64,000 bases of DNA from Neorhizobium galegae (GTDB taxonomy: Bacteria; Pseudomonadota; Alphaproteobacteria; Rhizobiales; Rhizobiaceae): assembly GCF_021391675.1 (NCBI RefSeq), contig NZ_CP090095.1:315501-379500 (forward strand). The letters are read 5' to 3'. This document shows, piece after piece, positions 16,853 through 25,464 of the stretch; the stretch's first letter is position 1; each line of letters begins with the position of its first letter. Below the pieces are notes generated by a model. It saw only the letters and a program-made list of their open reading frames with translations, was not told the DNA's origin and searched no databases. The position numbers were made by a program, and so were the translations under genes.

Positions 16853-17710
16853 TCAGCGCATGGCGGCGGTTTCGGCCACCATGCCGGATGTGTCGATCGC
16901 GACCGCAGCCTCGCCGCGGCGGGCAGGGGCAAGGCTGGTCGATGTCATGGTCTCGTCGATCCCGGCGCCATCCCTGTCGGAGCCGTAGATTTCGCGCACC
17001 GCACCGGCGTTGAGCTCCTGCGGCGGGCCGTCGAAGACGACGCGGCCGCCCGCCATGCCGATGATACGCTCGCAATAGCTGCGGGCCGTATCGAGCGTGT
17101 GCAGATTGGTGATGACCGTGATGCCTTCGCGCTCGTTGATGTCGCGCAGCGCATCCATGACGATCTTGGCGTTGAGCGGATCGAGCGAGGCGATAGGCTC
17201 GTCGGCCAGCATCATTTTCGGTGCCTGCACCAGCGCCCGGGCGATCGCCACGCGCTGCTGCTGGCCGCCGGAGAGTGTTCCTGCAGCCTGCAGCGCAGTC
17301 TGTTCGATGCCGAGCCGCTCAAGCGCCGCCATCGCCATGACGCGCTCGTCGCGGCTGAAGATTTTCAGGAGGCTCATCGTCGTCGAACGGTGGTTGAGAC
17401 GGCCGAGCAGCACGTTGGTCATCACGTCGAGACGCGGGACCAGGTTGAACTGCTGGAAGATCATCGCGCAGTCGCGCTGCCAGTTGCGCAACGCCCGGCC
17501 CTTGAGGGAAGAGACCTCGGTGCCGTTGAAGTAGATGGAGCCGGAGCTCGGCTCCTGCAGGCGGTTGATCATGCGCAGCAGGGTCGACTTGCCGGCGCCG
17601 GAGCGGCCGATGATGCCAACCATCTGGCCCTGGGGAATCTCGACGTTCACGGCGCTCACCGCGATACGGTCGCCGAAACGGCGGGTGATATCCCTCAATT
17701 CGAACTTCAT
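16853..17710 (-). CDS. phnC: Phosphonate ABC transporter ATP-binding protein PhnC
   Basis: This ATPase energises the PhnE pair. It has 285 residues, with Walker [10 protein letters not shown] (35-43), signature LSGGQQQR, Walker B MMLADEP and a switch histidine in VITNLH. The C-terminal extension beyond about residue 245 is longer than in many PhnC proteins and looks disordered. A PHO-box-like site 62 bases upstream of the ATG suggests that the transporter genes have their own phosphate-controlled promoter besides readthrough from phnG-L. The rhizobial name for orthologues is phoC. Confidence 0.95.
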   Translation of the reverse strand: MKFELRDITRRFGDRIAVSAVNVEIPQGQMVGIIGRSGAGKSTLLRMINRLQEPSSGSIYFNGTEVSSLKGRALRNWQRDCAMIFQQFNLVPRLDVMTNVLLGRLNHRSTTMSLLKIFSRDERVMAMAALERLGIEQTALQAAGTLSGGQQQRVAIARALVQAPKMMLADEPIASLDPLNAKIVMDALRDINEREGITVITNLHTLDTARSYCERIIGMAGGRVVFDGPPQELNAGAVREIYGSDRDGAGIDETMTSTSLAPARRGEAAVAIDTSGMVAETAAMR

Positions 17711-17771
17711 GCTCTCTCGCCAATTCAGCTTTTTTTCTGAGAGCTCGATAGCGATGGTTGATGAAGTCTGA

Positions 17772-17789
17772 ATGTCGGATTTATGTCGG
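17772..17789 (-). promoter_or_regulatory. PHO-box-like PhoB site upstream of phnC
   Basis: Read on the minus strand, the 18 bases are CCGACATAAATCCGACAT. This is a direct repeat of two 7-base units spaced by four A/T-rich bases. It matches the rhizobial PHO box CTGTCATAAATCTGTCAT at 14 of 18 positions, with the same substitutions in both halves. It lies 62 bases before the phnC ATG. Confidence 0.72.
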
Positions 17790-17825
17790 TTTTATTATAT
17801 TCCGGAAGCGCCTGCCGCGCTTCCG

Positions 17826-18443
17826 TTACCTGGCATGACGCGACACGAATTCCTCTGCCGAAAGTGCCCGGAAATCATCGAGAGCAGCCCTCAGTTTCAA
17901 GTGATCCCAGTCCCACCAGGCAAGCCGGTCCATCGCTTCGCCGACCGCTTTCGTGAAACGCTCGCGGATGAGTTTTGCCGGTACGCCGCCGACGATCGTA
18001 TAGGGCGCCACGTCCTTGGAGACGACCGCGCCGGCGCCGATCACTGCACCGTTGCCGACGGTGACGCCCGGCAGCACGGTGGCGCCATGCCCGATCCACA
18101 CGTCATGGCCGATCGTGACGCGGTGGTCGCGCCGCCATTCGAAGAAACTCTTCTCGTCCTCGGCATCGTCCCAGTAGCTGGCGGCGCGATAGGTGAAGTG
18201 GTGCAGCGTCGCCCGCCAGGTCGGGTGGTTGGTGGCGTTGATGCGCACCGAGGCCGCCATGTTGACGAACTTGCCGATCGTCGCACACCAGATCGAGCCG
18301 TCCTGCATGATGTAGGAATAGGCGCCGATCTCGGCCTCGCTGATGCGGCAGCGCTCGGAAACTTCCGTATACGGGCCGAGCGTGGAATTGCTGACATTTG
18401 CCGTTTCGTGGATCGCGGGCTCGAGCCCTACTTTGACGCTCAT
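17826..18443 (-). CDS. Phosphonate-operon hexapeptide-repeat transferase
   Basis: This 205-residue protein has a left-handed beta-helix of hexapeptide repeats, including [21 protein letters not shown] and [20 protein letters not shown] (each a run of I/V-G-x-x repeats). It ends with the usual PAKLIRERF motif, as in chloramphenicol-type O-acetyltransferases. A subgroup of these transferases is specific to phn operons. The acyl acceptor is not known to me; acetylation of an aminoalkylphosphonate, like PhnO, is a possibility. Its start overlaps the phnL stop by four bases. A 115-base gap with a PHO-box-like site separates it from phnC. Confidence 0.92.
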   Translation of the reverse strand: MSVKVGLEPAIHETANVSNSTLGPYTEVSERCRISEAEIGAYSYIMQDGSIWCATIGKFVNMAASVRINATNHPTWRATLHHFTYRAASYWDDAEDEKSFFEWRRDHRVTIGHDVWIGHGATVLPGVTVGNGAVIGAGAVVSKDVAPYTIVGGVPAKLIRERFTKAVGEAMDRLAWWDWDHLKLRAALDDFRALSAEEFVSRHAR

Positions 18444-19150
18444 GCGGCAACTGCCTTTCGCGGAGAAAATTGGGAGACGTCGAGAACGCGGTCAGCCACG
18501 GCCTCGCGTACTTCCTCGTCGTGGAAGATGCCGAGAAGCGCAACGCCCTCGCGCTTCTTGTCCGCGATCATCTCCACGACGACGCGCCGGTTGACCGCGT
18601 CGAGCGACGCGGTCGGCTCGTCGAGGAGCAGGATGCGGTGGCTGGTGATGAAACCGCGGGCGATGTTGACCCGCTGCTGCTCGCCACCCGAAAACGTCGC
18701 GGGCGGCAGGCTCCAGAGCTCCCGCGGCAGATTGAGCTTGGCCAGAAGCTCGGCCGCCTTGTCACGCGCTTCCGGCGCTGCGATACCGCGGGCGACGAGC
18801 GGTTCGGTGACCACGTCGAGCGCGGAGACGCGCGGAACGGTGCGCAGGAACTGGCTGACATAACCGAGCGTATGGCGGCGCACGTCGAGCACGGTGCGCG
18901 GATCGGCGCGGGCGATATCGACGATCCGGTCGTTGTGATCGACGAGGATCTGCCCGGCATCGACGGCGTAGTTGCCGTAGAGCATCTTCAGGATCGAGCT
19001 CTTGCCGATGCCTGACGGGCCGCCGAGCACGACGCATTCGCCGCTTGCAACGGAAAAGTTCACGTCCTTGACGACCGGCAGCTTGATGCCGTCGCGCAGA
19101 TGCATGGTGAAGCTCTTGAAGACCTCGGAAACGACGAGAGGTGTGGCCAT
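18440..19150 (-). CDS. phnL: C-P lyase system ABC-type ATPase PhnL
   Basis: PhnL is an ABC-family ATPase of the C-P lyase complex, needed with PhnGHI to form the ribose-phosphonate triphosphate. It has 236 residues with Walker [11 protein letters not shown] (43-52), signature FSGGEQQR, Walker B ILLLDEP and a switch His in GIFHDEE. It is not a transporter subunit. ATG 19150 was chosen because GGAGA lies just upstream and the family begins there; the same frame stays open far upstream over phnK without family sequence. It lies 11 bases after phnK. Confidence 0.96.
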   Translation of the reverse strand: MATPLVVSEVFKSFTMHLRDGIKLPVVKDVNFSVASGECVVLGGPSGIGKSSILKMLYGNYAVDAGQILVDHNDRIVDIARADPRTVLDVRRHTLGYVSQFLRTVPRVSALDVVTEPLVARGIAAPEARDKAAELLAKLNLPRELWSLPPATFSGGEQQRVNIARGFITSHRILLLDEPTASLDAVNRRVVVEMIADKKREGVALLGIFHDEEVREAVADRVLDVSQFSPRKAVAA

Positions 19151-19161
19151 CGGTATTCTCC

Positions 19162-19938
19162 TCAGACCTGAAGAATGGAAGAGACGAGAAGCTGGGTATA
19201 AGGCTCGCGCGGATCGTCGAGCACCCGGTCGGTCAGCCCATGCTCGATCACATGGCCGTCCTTCATCACCATCATCCGATGTGACAGGAGACGCGCGACC
19301 GCGAGGTCGTGGGTGACGACGATCGCCGACAGGCCGAGATCGTTGACGAGGCCGCGCACGAGGTCGAGCAGGCGGGCCTGGACCGAGACGTCGAGGCCGC
19401 CGGTCGGCTCGTCCATGAACACGAGGCGCGGGCCGGTCACCAGATTGCGGGCGATCTGCAGGCGCTGGCGCATGCCGCCGGAAAAGGCGCGCGGCTGGTC
19501 GTCGATGCGGTCGGTGCCGATTTCGACGCGGGTCAGCCAGTCGCTCGCCGTCTCGCGGATCTTGCCGTAATGCCGGTCGCCGACCGCCATCAGCCGCTCG
19601 CCGACATTGGCGCCGGCCGAGACCGTCATGCGCAGGCCGTCCGCCGGGTTCTGGTGCACGAAGCCCCAGTCGGTGCGCATCAGGAAGCGCCGTTCGGCCT
19701 CGCTCATGTGGTAGAGGTCGCGGAAATTGCCGTCGCGCATCCGGTATTCGACACTGCCGGTCGTCGGCATCAGCCGGGTCGACAGGCAGTTGAGCAGCGT
19801 CGTCTTGCCCGAGCCGGATTCGCCGACGATGGCGAGCACTTCGCCCGGCCACAGGTCGAAGGACACGTCCTTGCAGCCGATCCGGCTGCCGTAGAATTTC
19901 GAGACGCCGCTGACTTTGAGAAGAGGGGTGTCGGTCAT
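19162..19938 (-). CDS. phnK: C-P lyase system ABC-type ATPase PhnK
   Basis: PhnK is the ABC ATPase that docks on the PhnGHIJ core complex and drives its conformational cycle. It has 258 residues: Walker [10 protein letters not shown] (39-47), family-specific HQNPADGLRM, signature FSGGMRQR, Walker B LVFMDEPTGGLD and switch His in VVTHD. ATG 19938 overlaps the phnJ stop (ATGA), giving translational coupling. An upstream in-frame ATG at 20004 would lie inside phnJ and is not used by the family. Confidence 0.96.
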   Translation of the reverse strand: MTDTPLLKVSGVSKFYGSRIGCKDVSFDLWPGEVLAIVGESGSGKTTLLNCLSTRLMPTTGSVEYRMRDGNFRDLYHMSEAERRFLMRTDWGFVHQNPADGLRMTVSAGANVGERLMAVGDRHYGKIRETASDWLTRVEIGTDRIDDQPRAFSGGMRQRLQIARNLVTGPRLVFMDEPTGGLDVSVQARLLDLVRGLVNDLGLSAIVVTHDLAVARLLSHRMMVMKDGHVIEHGLTDRVLDDPREPYTQLLVSSILQV

Positions 19939-20816
19939 TCCGCTGCCTCCTTGGCTGGCGCCAGCATGGCGCCGACATGGCCGTGTTCGCGGCGGTCCTC
20001 GCAATTGTCGGTGTCCGAACAGACGAACATGCGGCCGCCCTTGTCGTCGAGTACCACTTCGTCGAGATAGACATTCTCGGCGCCGCAGAGCGCGCAGGGC
20101 TTGTCGAAGGTCTGGATCTCGAACGGATGATCCTCGAAATCGAGGCTGACGACGTCCGTATAAGGCGGCACCGCGTAGATGCGCTTCTCGCGGCCGGCGC
20201 CGAACAGCTGCAGCGCCTCCGACCGGTGCATCTTCGGATTATCGAACTTCGGCGTCGGCGACGGGTCCATCACGTAGCGGCCCGCGACCTTCACCGGATA
20301 GGCATAGGTCTTCGAGATGCGGCCGTTATGGGCGATATCCTCGTAGAGCTTCACATGCATGAGGCCGTATTCTTCCAGCGCATGCATCTTGCGGGTCTCG
20401 GTCTCGCGCGGCTCGAGGAAGCGCAAGGGTTCCGGGATCGGCACCTGGTAGACGAGGATCTGGCCCTCGGCGAGCTTGTGCTCGGGAATGCGGTGGCGGG
20501 TCTGGATGATCGTCGCGTCCTTGGTGTGGGTGGTGACCGCAACATTGGCGACCTTCTGGAAGAAGGCGCGGATGGAGACCGCGTTGGTCGTGTCGTCGGC
20601 GCCCTGGTCGATCACCTTCAGCACGTCTTCCGGGCCGATGATCGCGGCCGTCACCTGCACGCCGCCGGTTCCCCAGCCATAGGGCATCGGCATTTCGCGC
20701 GACGCGAACGGCACCTGGTAACCGGGGATGGCGATCGCTTTGAGAATCGCGCGGCGGATCATCCGCTTCGTCTGCTCGTCGAGATAGGCGAAGTTGTAAG
20801 TGGCGAGGTCCGTCAT
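19935..20816 (-). CDS. phnJ: Carbon-phosphorus lyase core PhnJ
   Basis: PhnJ is the radical-SAM-type enzyme that breaks the C-P bond, releasing the alkane and a cyclic ribose phosphate. The 293-residue protein keeps the residues known in E. coli at the same numbers. Gly32 in PGYQVPF is the glycyl-radical site. Cys241, Cys244, Cys266 and Cys272 form the unusual CxxC-21-C-5-C iron-sulphur/thiyl cluster region. It acts in the cytoplasmic PhnGHIJ complex. About 200 bases separate it from phnI, a break in an otherwise tight operon that holds a small gene on the opposite strand. Confidence 0.97.
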   Translation of the reverse strand: MTDLATYNFAYLDEQTKRMIRRAILKAIAIPGYQVPFASREMPMPYGWGTGGVQVTAAIIGPEDVLKVIDQGADDTTNAVSIRAFFQKVANVAVTTHTKDATIIQTRHRIPEHKLAEGQILVYQVPIPEPLRFLEPRETETRKMHALEEYGLMHVKLYEDIAHNGRISKTYAYPVKVAGRYVMDPSPTPKFDNPKMHRSEALQLFGAGREKRIYAVPPYTDVVSLDFEDHPFEIQTFDKPCALCGAENVYLDEVVLDDKGGRMFVCSDTDNCEDRREHGHVGAMLAPAKEAAE

Positions 20817-20851
20817 TTACGGTTACCTTTGAGCAATTGGGAGGGCAGTTC

Positions 20852-20998
20852 ATGGAACTCAGTGCCGAGACGCTTTCGAGTATCGTGCTCTTCGGCCTTA
20901 TCGCGCTCGCGCTGCTCTATCGCGCCATCTTTGGACCGGGAAAGGGCAGCAGCAGTTTTGACGCGGATGGCGGCGATGGAGGAGACGGCGGCGACTGA
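20852..20998 (+). CDS. Small membrane protein antisense within the phn operon
   Basis: This 48-residue reading frame lies in the phnJ-phnI gap on the strand opposite to the operon. GGGAGGG sits 7-13 bases before ATG 20852. The product has a short acidic start (MELSAETLSS), one membrane helix (about 11-27, IVLFGLIALALLYRAIF), a basic junction, and a Ser/Asp/Gly-rich tail ending in repeated GDGGD. The order is coherent and the position is intergenic rather than a shadow of phnI or phnJ. The function is unknown. If real, its mRNA would also be antisense to the phnI-phnJ junction. Confidence 0.6.
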   Translation: MELSAETLSSIVLFGLIALALLYRAIFGPGKGSSSFDADGGDGGDGGD

Positions 20999-21018
20999 AG
21001 AATGTGCGGCGATTTCGG

Positions 21019-22125
21019 TCATTCCGCCGCCTCCCGTATGTCTTTTCCGCCATTTCTGGTGGCTTCGATATCGGCGCGCATCCTGCGCACCAGCGCAAGC
21101 TCGGCCTGGAAATCGACGTAGTGCGGCAGCTTCAGATGCTCGACGAAACCGGTCGCCTGCACATTGTCCGAATGCGAGATCACGAATTCCTCGTCCTGCG
21201 CCGGCGCGGTGATGTCCTCGCCGAGTTCTTCGGCCCGCAGGGCGCGATCCACCAGCGACATCGACATCGCCTTGCGCTCGCTCTGGCCGAACACCAGGCC
21301 GTAACCGCGGGTGAACTGCGGCGGCGCCTTCGACGAACCCTTGAACTGATTGACCATCTGACATTCGGTGATCCGGATGCGGCCGAGCGAGACGGCAAAA
21401 CCGAGTTCTGCAACTTCGATCTCGACTTCCACTTCCCCGATGCGGACTTCGCCGACGAACGGATGGTTGCGGCCGTACCCGCGCTGGGTGGAGTAGCCGA
21501 GCGCCAGCAGGAAACCCTCGTCGCCGCGGGCGAGCGCCTGCAGGCGCAGATCCCGGCTCATCGGAAACTCCATCGGCTCGCGGGTGAGGTCGCCGGCCTG
21601 ATGGTCCTCGGAAAACTCGCCATCCGCTTCGATCAGGCCTTCATGGGCGAGAATGTCGGAGACCCGCATGATGTGCTCTTGCGGCGTGTCGCGGCGTTCC
21701 GGCTCATCGACCGGTTCGTCGGTGAGCAGCGAAGGATCGAGCAGACGGTGGGTGTAGTCGAATGTCGGCCCGAGAAGCTGGCCGCCCGGCAGGTCCTTGT
21801 AGGTCGCCGAAACGCGTCGCTCGACCTTCATGGCAGCGGTATCGACCGGAACGGAAGAGCCGAAGCGAGGCAGCGTGGTGCGATAGGCGCGCAGCAGGAA
21901 GATCGCCTCGATCATGTCGCCGCGCGACTGGCGGATGGCAAGCGCTGCGAGCGCCCGGTCATAAAGCGAGGCCTCGGCCATCACACGGTCCACGGCGAGG
22001 CCCAGTTGCTCGACGATCTGCCCGATGGTGACGGAAGGAAGCGAGCGATCACCCCGACGCCGGTCGGCCAGCAGCCTGTGAGCGTTGTTGATGGCGGCCT
22101 CGCCACCCTTGACGGCAACATACAT
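21019..22125 (-). CDS. phnI: C-P lyase complex subunit PhnI
   Basis: PhnI is the nucleosidase/ribosyltransferase subunit that, with PhnG, PhnH and PhnL, replaces the adenine of ATP with the phosphonate. It has 368 residues, matching family length. It opens with MYVAVKGGEAAINNAH and contains the conserved HIMRVSDILAHEG region and, near the end, EEFVISHSDNVQATGFVEHL. It is cytoplasmic and part of the hetero-octameric PhnGHIJ core. It lies 102 bases after phnH. Confidence 0.96.
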   Translation of the reverse strand: MYVAVKGGEAAINNAHRLLADRRRGDRSLPSVTIGQIVEQLGLAVDRVMAEASLYDRALAALAIRQSRGDMIEAIFLLRAYRTTLPRFGSSVPVDTAAMKVERRVSATYKDLPGGQLLGPTFDYTHRLLDPSLLTDEPVDEPERRDTPQEHIMRVSDILAHEGLIEADGEFSEDHQAGDLTREPMEFPMSRDLRLQALARGDEGFLLALGYSTQRGYGRNHPFVGEVRIGEVEVEIEVAELGFAVSLGRIRITECQMVNQFKGSSKAPPQFTRGYGLVFGQSERKAMSMSLVDRALRAEELGEDITAPAQDEEFVISHSDNVQATGFVEHLKLPHYVDFQAELALVRRMRADIEATRNGGKDIREAAE

Positions 22126-22227
22126 GGTTCATTCTCCTGGCCATTGCCGGCATCCCATCAAGATGCGGGAAGGTTTGGTCATTTGGCCCCGAGCGGCGGC
22201 CCCAAGGTTAAAAAGTCAGTCGACCGT

Positions 22228-22830
22228 TTACTGGGTGGCGATGCGTACTGTCCGCGGCAGGCACAACAGATTTTTGCCGGCCGTCAGGATGACATCGACG
22301 CCACGCGGGAAGAGCGCCCGGTTGTCGGCCCACAGCCGCAAAAAAACTTCCGGAAGGCCCTTCACCATGACGGTGGTCGCGTGCGGAATGCCGGGGCCGG
22401 TCAGCGTCAGCGGCAGGCCTTCGCCAAGTGCTGCGACCTCGATCACCAGCGTCGTGGAACGGTCCGGATATTCCTGGGTGCCGGCCGAGAAGAGGCCGAA
22501 CGAGGCAAGCGTCGCGCCGGCCTCTACGAAGGCGAAGCGGGCCTCGGCCTTCTCGCGGGTGATCGGCGCACCGGTGTGGAAGCCGATCCACTCGCCGACG
22601 GCCGATTTGAAAAGCCCGGCGCTCAGCCACACGGACGTTTCATGGTCGCAGAGCGTCACGGCGATCGCCCCGGCCGCTCCTCCCAGCGGCTCCGGCTGGC
22701 CGACATCCGGTCCGACGGTACGGATCGTTCCCGGACGGGCCATGCTGTCCATCAGCATGCGGAACACGTCCTGGGATTCGAAGACCGGTTCTCTAAACCC
22801 GCCGGAAAGCGCTTGTGTCTTGATGTTCAT
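22228..22830 (-). CDS. phnH: C-P lyase complex subunit PhnH
   Basis: PhnH is a 200-residue subunit of the C-P lyase core complex with a PLP-transferase-like fold but no bound cofactor. Family features are the start with GGFREPVFESQDVFRMLMDS and the segment GLFSAGTQEYPDRSTTLVIE. Its start overlaps the phnG stop (22830). It binds the PhnGIJ core and is needed for phosphonate ribosylation. Length and place in the operon agree with the family. Confidence 0.95.
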   Translation of the reverse strand: MNIKTQALSGGFREPVFESQDVFRMLMDSMARPGTIRTVGPDVGQPEPLGGAAGAIAVTLCDHETSVWLSAGLFKSAVGEWIGFHTGAPITREKAEARFAFVEAGATLASFGLFSAGTQEYPDRSTTLVIEVAALGEGLPLTLTGPGIPHATTVMVKGLPEVFLRLWADNRALFPRGVDVILTAGKNLLCLPRTVRIATQ

Positions 22831-23303
22831 CAGTCGTCCCCCCGTACCATGGTGAAGAAATCGACGCGGGTCGCGGCCGTCTCCTCCGCCTTCTGTTTAT
22901 CTTCCGTGGCGACGCGGGCCTCAATCGGACCGAGCAACGTGGCCTCCACGAAATCGCGCGTGCCGTCCTCCTGCCAGAGCGCGTCGAAAATGGCTGCGAG
23001 CCGGACATTCGGCTTCGCGGTGCCGAGCGCCTGCGCATGGCCGGCAGTTCCGGATGCCAGAAGCACGGTCGCACGCGTCACCGTCGCCTCGCCGAGATTG
23101 AAGGGTGCGCCGCCGCCGCCGATGCGACCGCGGACCATCACCAGTCCGGTCTCGGGGCCGCGCACCGGCTTGACCTCCGGTTTGGCTGGAAGCTTTTCCC
23201 AGGCGGCATGCAGTTCGTCCGTCGTCGCGCGTGCAAGAAGCCCAACGGCGCGACGGCGCGCGGCGATTTCTGCATTCGGCTCGATTTGTTTCGCCAGGTC
23301 CAT
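22830..23303 (-). CDS. phnG: C-P lyase complex subunit PhnG
   Basis: PhnG is the first gene of the operon and pairs with PhnI in the core complex. It has 157 residues from the ATG at 23303; an in-frame TTG two codons upstream (23309) is possible, but GGAG is better spaced for the ATG. Family sequence is seen in GLVMVRGRIGGGGAPFNLGE and near the end in ATRVDFFTMVRGDD. The promoter region is shared with divergent phnF and holds a palindromic operator only 16 bases from the start codon. Confidence 0.95.
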   Translation of the reverse strand: MDLAKQIEPNAEIAARRRAVGLLARATTDELHAAWEKLPAKPEVKPVRGPETGLVMVRGRIGGGGAPFNLGEATVTRATVLLASGTAGHAQALGTAKPNVRLAAIFDALWQEDGTRDFVEATLLGPIEARVATEDKQKAEETAATRVDFFTMVRGDD

Positions 23304-23318
23304 TGCCAAGCTCCTAAA

Positions 23319-23336
23319 TGTCTATTGATATAGACA
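23319..23336. promoter_or_regulatory. Palindromic operator in the phnG/phnF divergent region
   Basis: TGTCTATTGATATAGACA is an inverted repeat of two perfect 7-base arms around TGAT. The GTCTAT/ATAGAC arms resemble sites bound by GntR/HutC-type regulators, including PhnF. It is 16 bases before the phnG ATG and 52 before phnF, so it could repress phnG and regulate phnF. A weaker symmetry (TACA/TGTA) lies at 23341-23355. Confidence 0.75.
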
Positions 23337-23387
23337 ACCATACAAGTTATATGTACTACTAACTTCGGGATATAACAAGCGTGTGAC

Positions 23388-24128
23388 ATGGATACGGGGC
23401 AGACAAACGTTCACCGTCAAAACGGCGTAGCGCTATGGCGGCAGATCGCCGACCGCATTCGCGCCTCGATCGCCGATGGCGACTACGACGCGACCGGCAA
23501 GGTGCCGCCGGAATTCACGCTGGCCGCGCAATTCGGCGTCAATCGCCATACGGTCAGGAGCGCGCTTGCCGCCCTCGCTCAGGAGGGCATCGTACGTTCG
23601 GTACAGGGGCGCGGTACGCTGATCGAGCGCAAGGAACGGCTGAACTTCCCGATCACGCGGCGCACGAGGTTCAGCGAGGGCATCGGCGACCAGGCGCGGG
23701 AAAAGGAAGGCCTGCTGCTGCATTCGGCCCAGGAACCGGCCTCAGTCGACCTGTCGACCCGGCTGCGCATTCCTGAAGGTGCGCAGGTGATCCGGCTGGA
23801 AACGCTGAGGAAAGCGGATCACCGCCCGGTTTCCCGCTCGACGACCTGGTTTCCGGCCGACCGTTTCGGCGGCATCGAGGAGGCTTATAGCAAAAGCGGC
23901 TCGATCACGGTTGCGTTCCGGATGCTCGGCCTTTCGGACTATCTGCGTGTCTCGACGGAAGTGACCGCGACCCATGCGGATGGCGCGGATCTCGCCGATC
24001 TGCAGCTATCGCCGGGTGCCATCATCCTCGTCGCCCGGGCGCTCAACACCGATACGGAAGGCGTGCCGGTGCAATATGCCGTCAGCCGCTTTCCCGCCGA
24101 CATGGTGCAGTTCACGATCGAGAATTGA
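23388..24128 (+). CDS. phnF: GntR/HutC family regulator of phosphonate genes PhnF
   Basis: This 246-residue protein has an N-terminal winged helix (about 12-78, with LAAQFGVNRHTVRSALAALA and VRSVQGRGTLI). A UTRA ligand-binding domain follows (about 95-240), the layout of HutC-subfamily GntR repressors. It is divergently transcribed from phnG with a shared 78-base control region that carries a perfect palindrome. The natural place and domain pair make it the operon regulator. The inducing ligand, phosphonate or a pathway intermediate, is not known from sequence. The Shine-Dalgarno sequence is weak. Confidence 0.93.
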   Translation: MDTGQTNVHRQNGVALWRQIADRIRASIADGDYDATGKVPPEFTLAAQFGVNRHTVRSALAALAQEGIVRSVQGRGTLIERKERLNFPITRRTRFSEGIGDQAREKEGLLLHSAQEPASVDLSTRLRIPEGAQVIRLETLRKADHRPVSRSTTWFPADRFGGIEEAYSKSGSITVAFRMLGLSDYLRVSTEVTATHADGADLADLQLSPGAIILVARALNTDTEGVPVQYAVSRFPADMVQFTIEN

Positions 24129-24231
24129 GCTATAAACCAGACGTCAACAATCATGTGGAGCAAAATCCGAGATTTCTCGCTGGCACTCGTTTCAGTGGTA
24201 CGATCTTAAAGCTCGAAACTGGTGATTCCCG

Positions 24232-24774
24232 ATGTCGACCTCTGATTGGATGATTATCCTCGCAACGCTTGCAGGCCCGATTTTAGCAATACAGGTCCAA
24301 AAGTTTTTGGAGCGGGGCCGTGAAAATCGTAATCGGCGTCTTCAGATATTTCGGACGTTAATGGCTACTAGAGCGGCATCCGTCTCTCCAGCCCATGTTG
24401 AAGCTCTGAATTCAATAGCTTTGGAATTTTACGGCAGAAAAAAATCTTCTAAAGCAGTAGTCGAGGCTTGGAAGCATTACCTCGATCACTTGTCTCAAGA
24501 TAATGCTAATTTGGCAATCTGGGGTCAAAAGCGTGTCGATCTATTTATAGATCTTCTTCATAAAATGGCACCAACTGTAGGTTACGAGTTTTCCAAAGTT
24601 GAAATTAGTAGGGAAATATACTCTCCAAAAGCTCACGAAGAGCTTGAGGCGCATCAGCAAATTATCCGCGAAGGAATTGTTCGCATACTCAGCGGAAGCG
24701 CCGCACTCCCCGTGGAAATCCACAATGGGCCGCAAGGAGACGGTGAGATTCTACTGAGCCCACCCCTTCCCTAG
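24232..24774 (+). CDS. DUF6680-like membrane protein on an AT-rich islet
   Basis: This 180-residue protein has one N-terminal membrane helix (about residues 6-24, WMIILATLAGPILAIQVQKF) and then a charged, helical cytoplasmic domain (RENRNRRLQIFRTLMATRA and onward). It resembles the DUF6680 family, whose function is unknown. Some such proteins occur in mobile or defence-rich regions. The gene is visibly richer in A/T, with AAA/ATT/TTA codons, than everything around it, which suggests horizontal transfer. It stands alone between phnF and gpmA. Its stop codon lies inside a perfect 11-bp hairpin (24760-24784). No flanking repeat or integrase was seen. Confidence 0.75.
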   Translation: MSTSDWMIILATLAGPILAIQVQKFLERGRENRNRRLQIFRTLMATRAASVSPAHVEALNSIALEFYGRKKSSKAVVEAWKHYLDHLSQDNANLAIWGQKRVDLFIDLLHKMAPTVGYEFSKVEISREIYSPKAHEELEAHQQIIREGIVRILSGSAALPVEIHNGPQGDGEILLSPPLP

Positions 24775-24803
24775 GAAGGGGTGGATTCGGCAGAAGCAGA
24801 AGC

Positions 24804-25439
24804 TCAGTGCGCGCCGGACATGTCGCCGAGAACGTCCTTCGAAGCGACGGTCGAGTCTGCCTTGAGCGTGTAGACCATCGGCACGCCGGTCGCGAGGTTG
24901 AGCTTGAGGATTTCTTCCTTGCTGAGTCGGTCGAGAACCATCACCAGCGAGCGAAGCGAATTGCCGTGCGCGGCGACGAGGACCTTTTCGCCGCGCAGCA
25001 CGCGCGGCAGGATTTCCGTCATGTAGTAGGGCCAGACCCGGGCGCCGGTATCGCGCAGGCTTTCGCCGCCCGGCGGCGGAATGTCGTAGGAACGGCGCCA
25101 GATATGCACCTGCTCCTCACCCCACTTGGCGCGCGCATCGTCCTTGTTGAGGCCGGAAAGATCGCCGTAGTCGCGCTCGTTAAGCGCCTGGTCGCGGATC
25201 GTCTCGAGATCCGGTTGGCCGACCTTGTCGAGGACGATCTTCAATGTGTCCTGGGCGCGCTTCAGCACCGAGGTGAAGGCAATGTCGAACTTGATGCCCG
25301 TTGCCGCCAGCGCTTCGCCGCCGGCCTCGGCTTCCTGGATGCCGAGCGGCGTCAGATCCGGATCGCGCCAGCCTGTGAAAAGGTTCTTGAGATTCCAGTC
25401 GCTCTGGCCGTGACGAACGAGGACGAGAGTTCCGCTCAT
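24804..25439 (-). CDS. gpmA: 2,3-bisphosphoglycerate-dependent phosphoglycerate mutase
   Basis: This enzyme interconverts 3- and 2-phosphoglycerate in glycolysis and gluconeogenesis. The 211-residue alpha-proteobacterial form is shorter than the E. coli enzyme (about 250). The phosphohistidine motif VRHGQSDWN has His10, and the second catalytic His lies in [29 protein letters not shown] is the family segment. ATG 25439 starts the family sequence; the frame stays open to 25538 only over the dapB end. It lies 25 bases after dapB, so both are probably co-transcribed. Confidence 0.96.
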   Translation of the reverse strand: MSGTLVLVRHGQSDWNLKNLFTGWRDPDLTPLGIQEAEAGGEALAATGIKFDIAFTSVLKRAQDTLKIVLDKVGQPDLETIRDQALNERDYGDLSGLNKDDARAKWGEEQVHIWRRSYDIPPPGGESLRDTGARVWPYYMTEILPRVLRGEKVLVAAHGNSLRSLVMVLDRLSKEEILKLNLATGVPMVYTLKADSTVASKDVLGDMSGAH

Positions 25440-25464
25440 GGGATGAATTCCTCCGGGAAGATTT

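Noticed and set aside
18440..20074. PhnL as a 544-residue fusion protein
   Set aside because: The added N-terminal part is out-of-frame translation of phnK; the ATG at 19150 has a good ribosome-binding site and starts the family sequence.
21004..23328. Long plus-strand frame across phnI, phnH and phnG
   Set aside because: Arg/Gly/His-rich shadow of three real minus-strand genes; no domain is visible.
24760..24784. Hairpin over the DUF6680 stop as an intrinsic terminator
   Set aside because: The 11-bp stem is perfect, but no U tract follows on either strand, so it is mentioned only with the gene.
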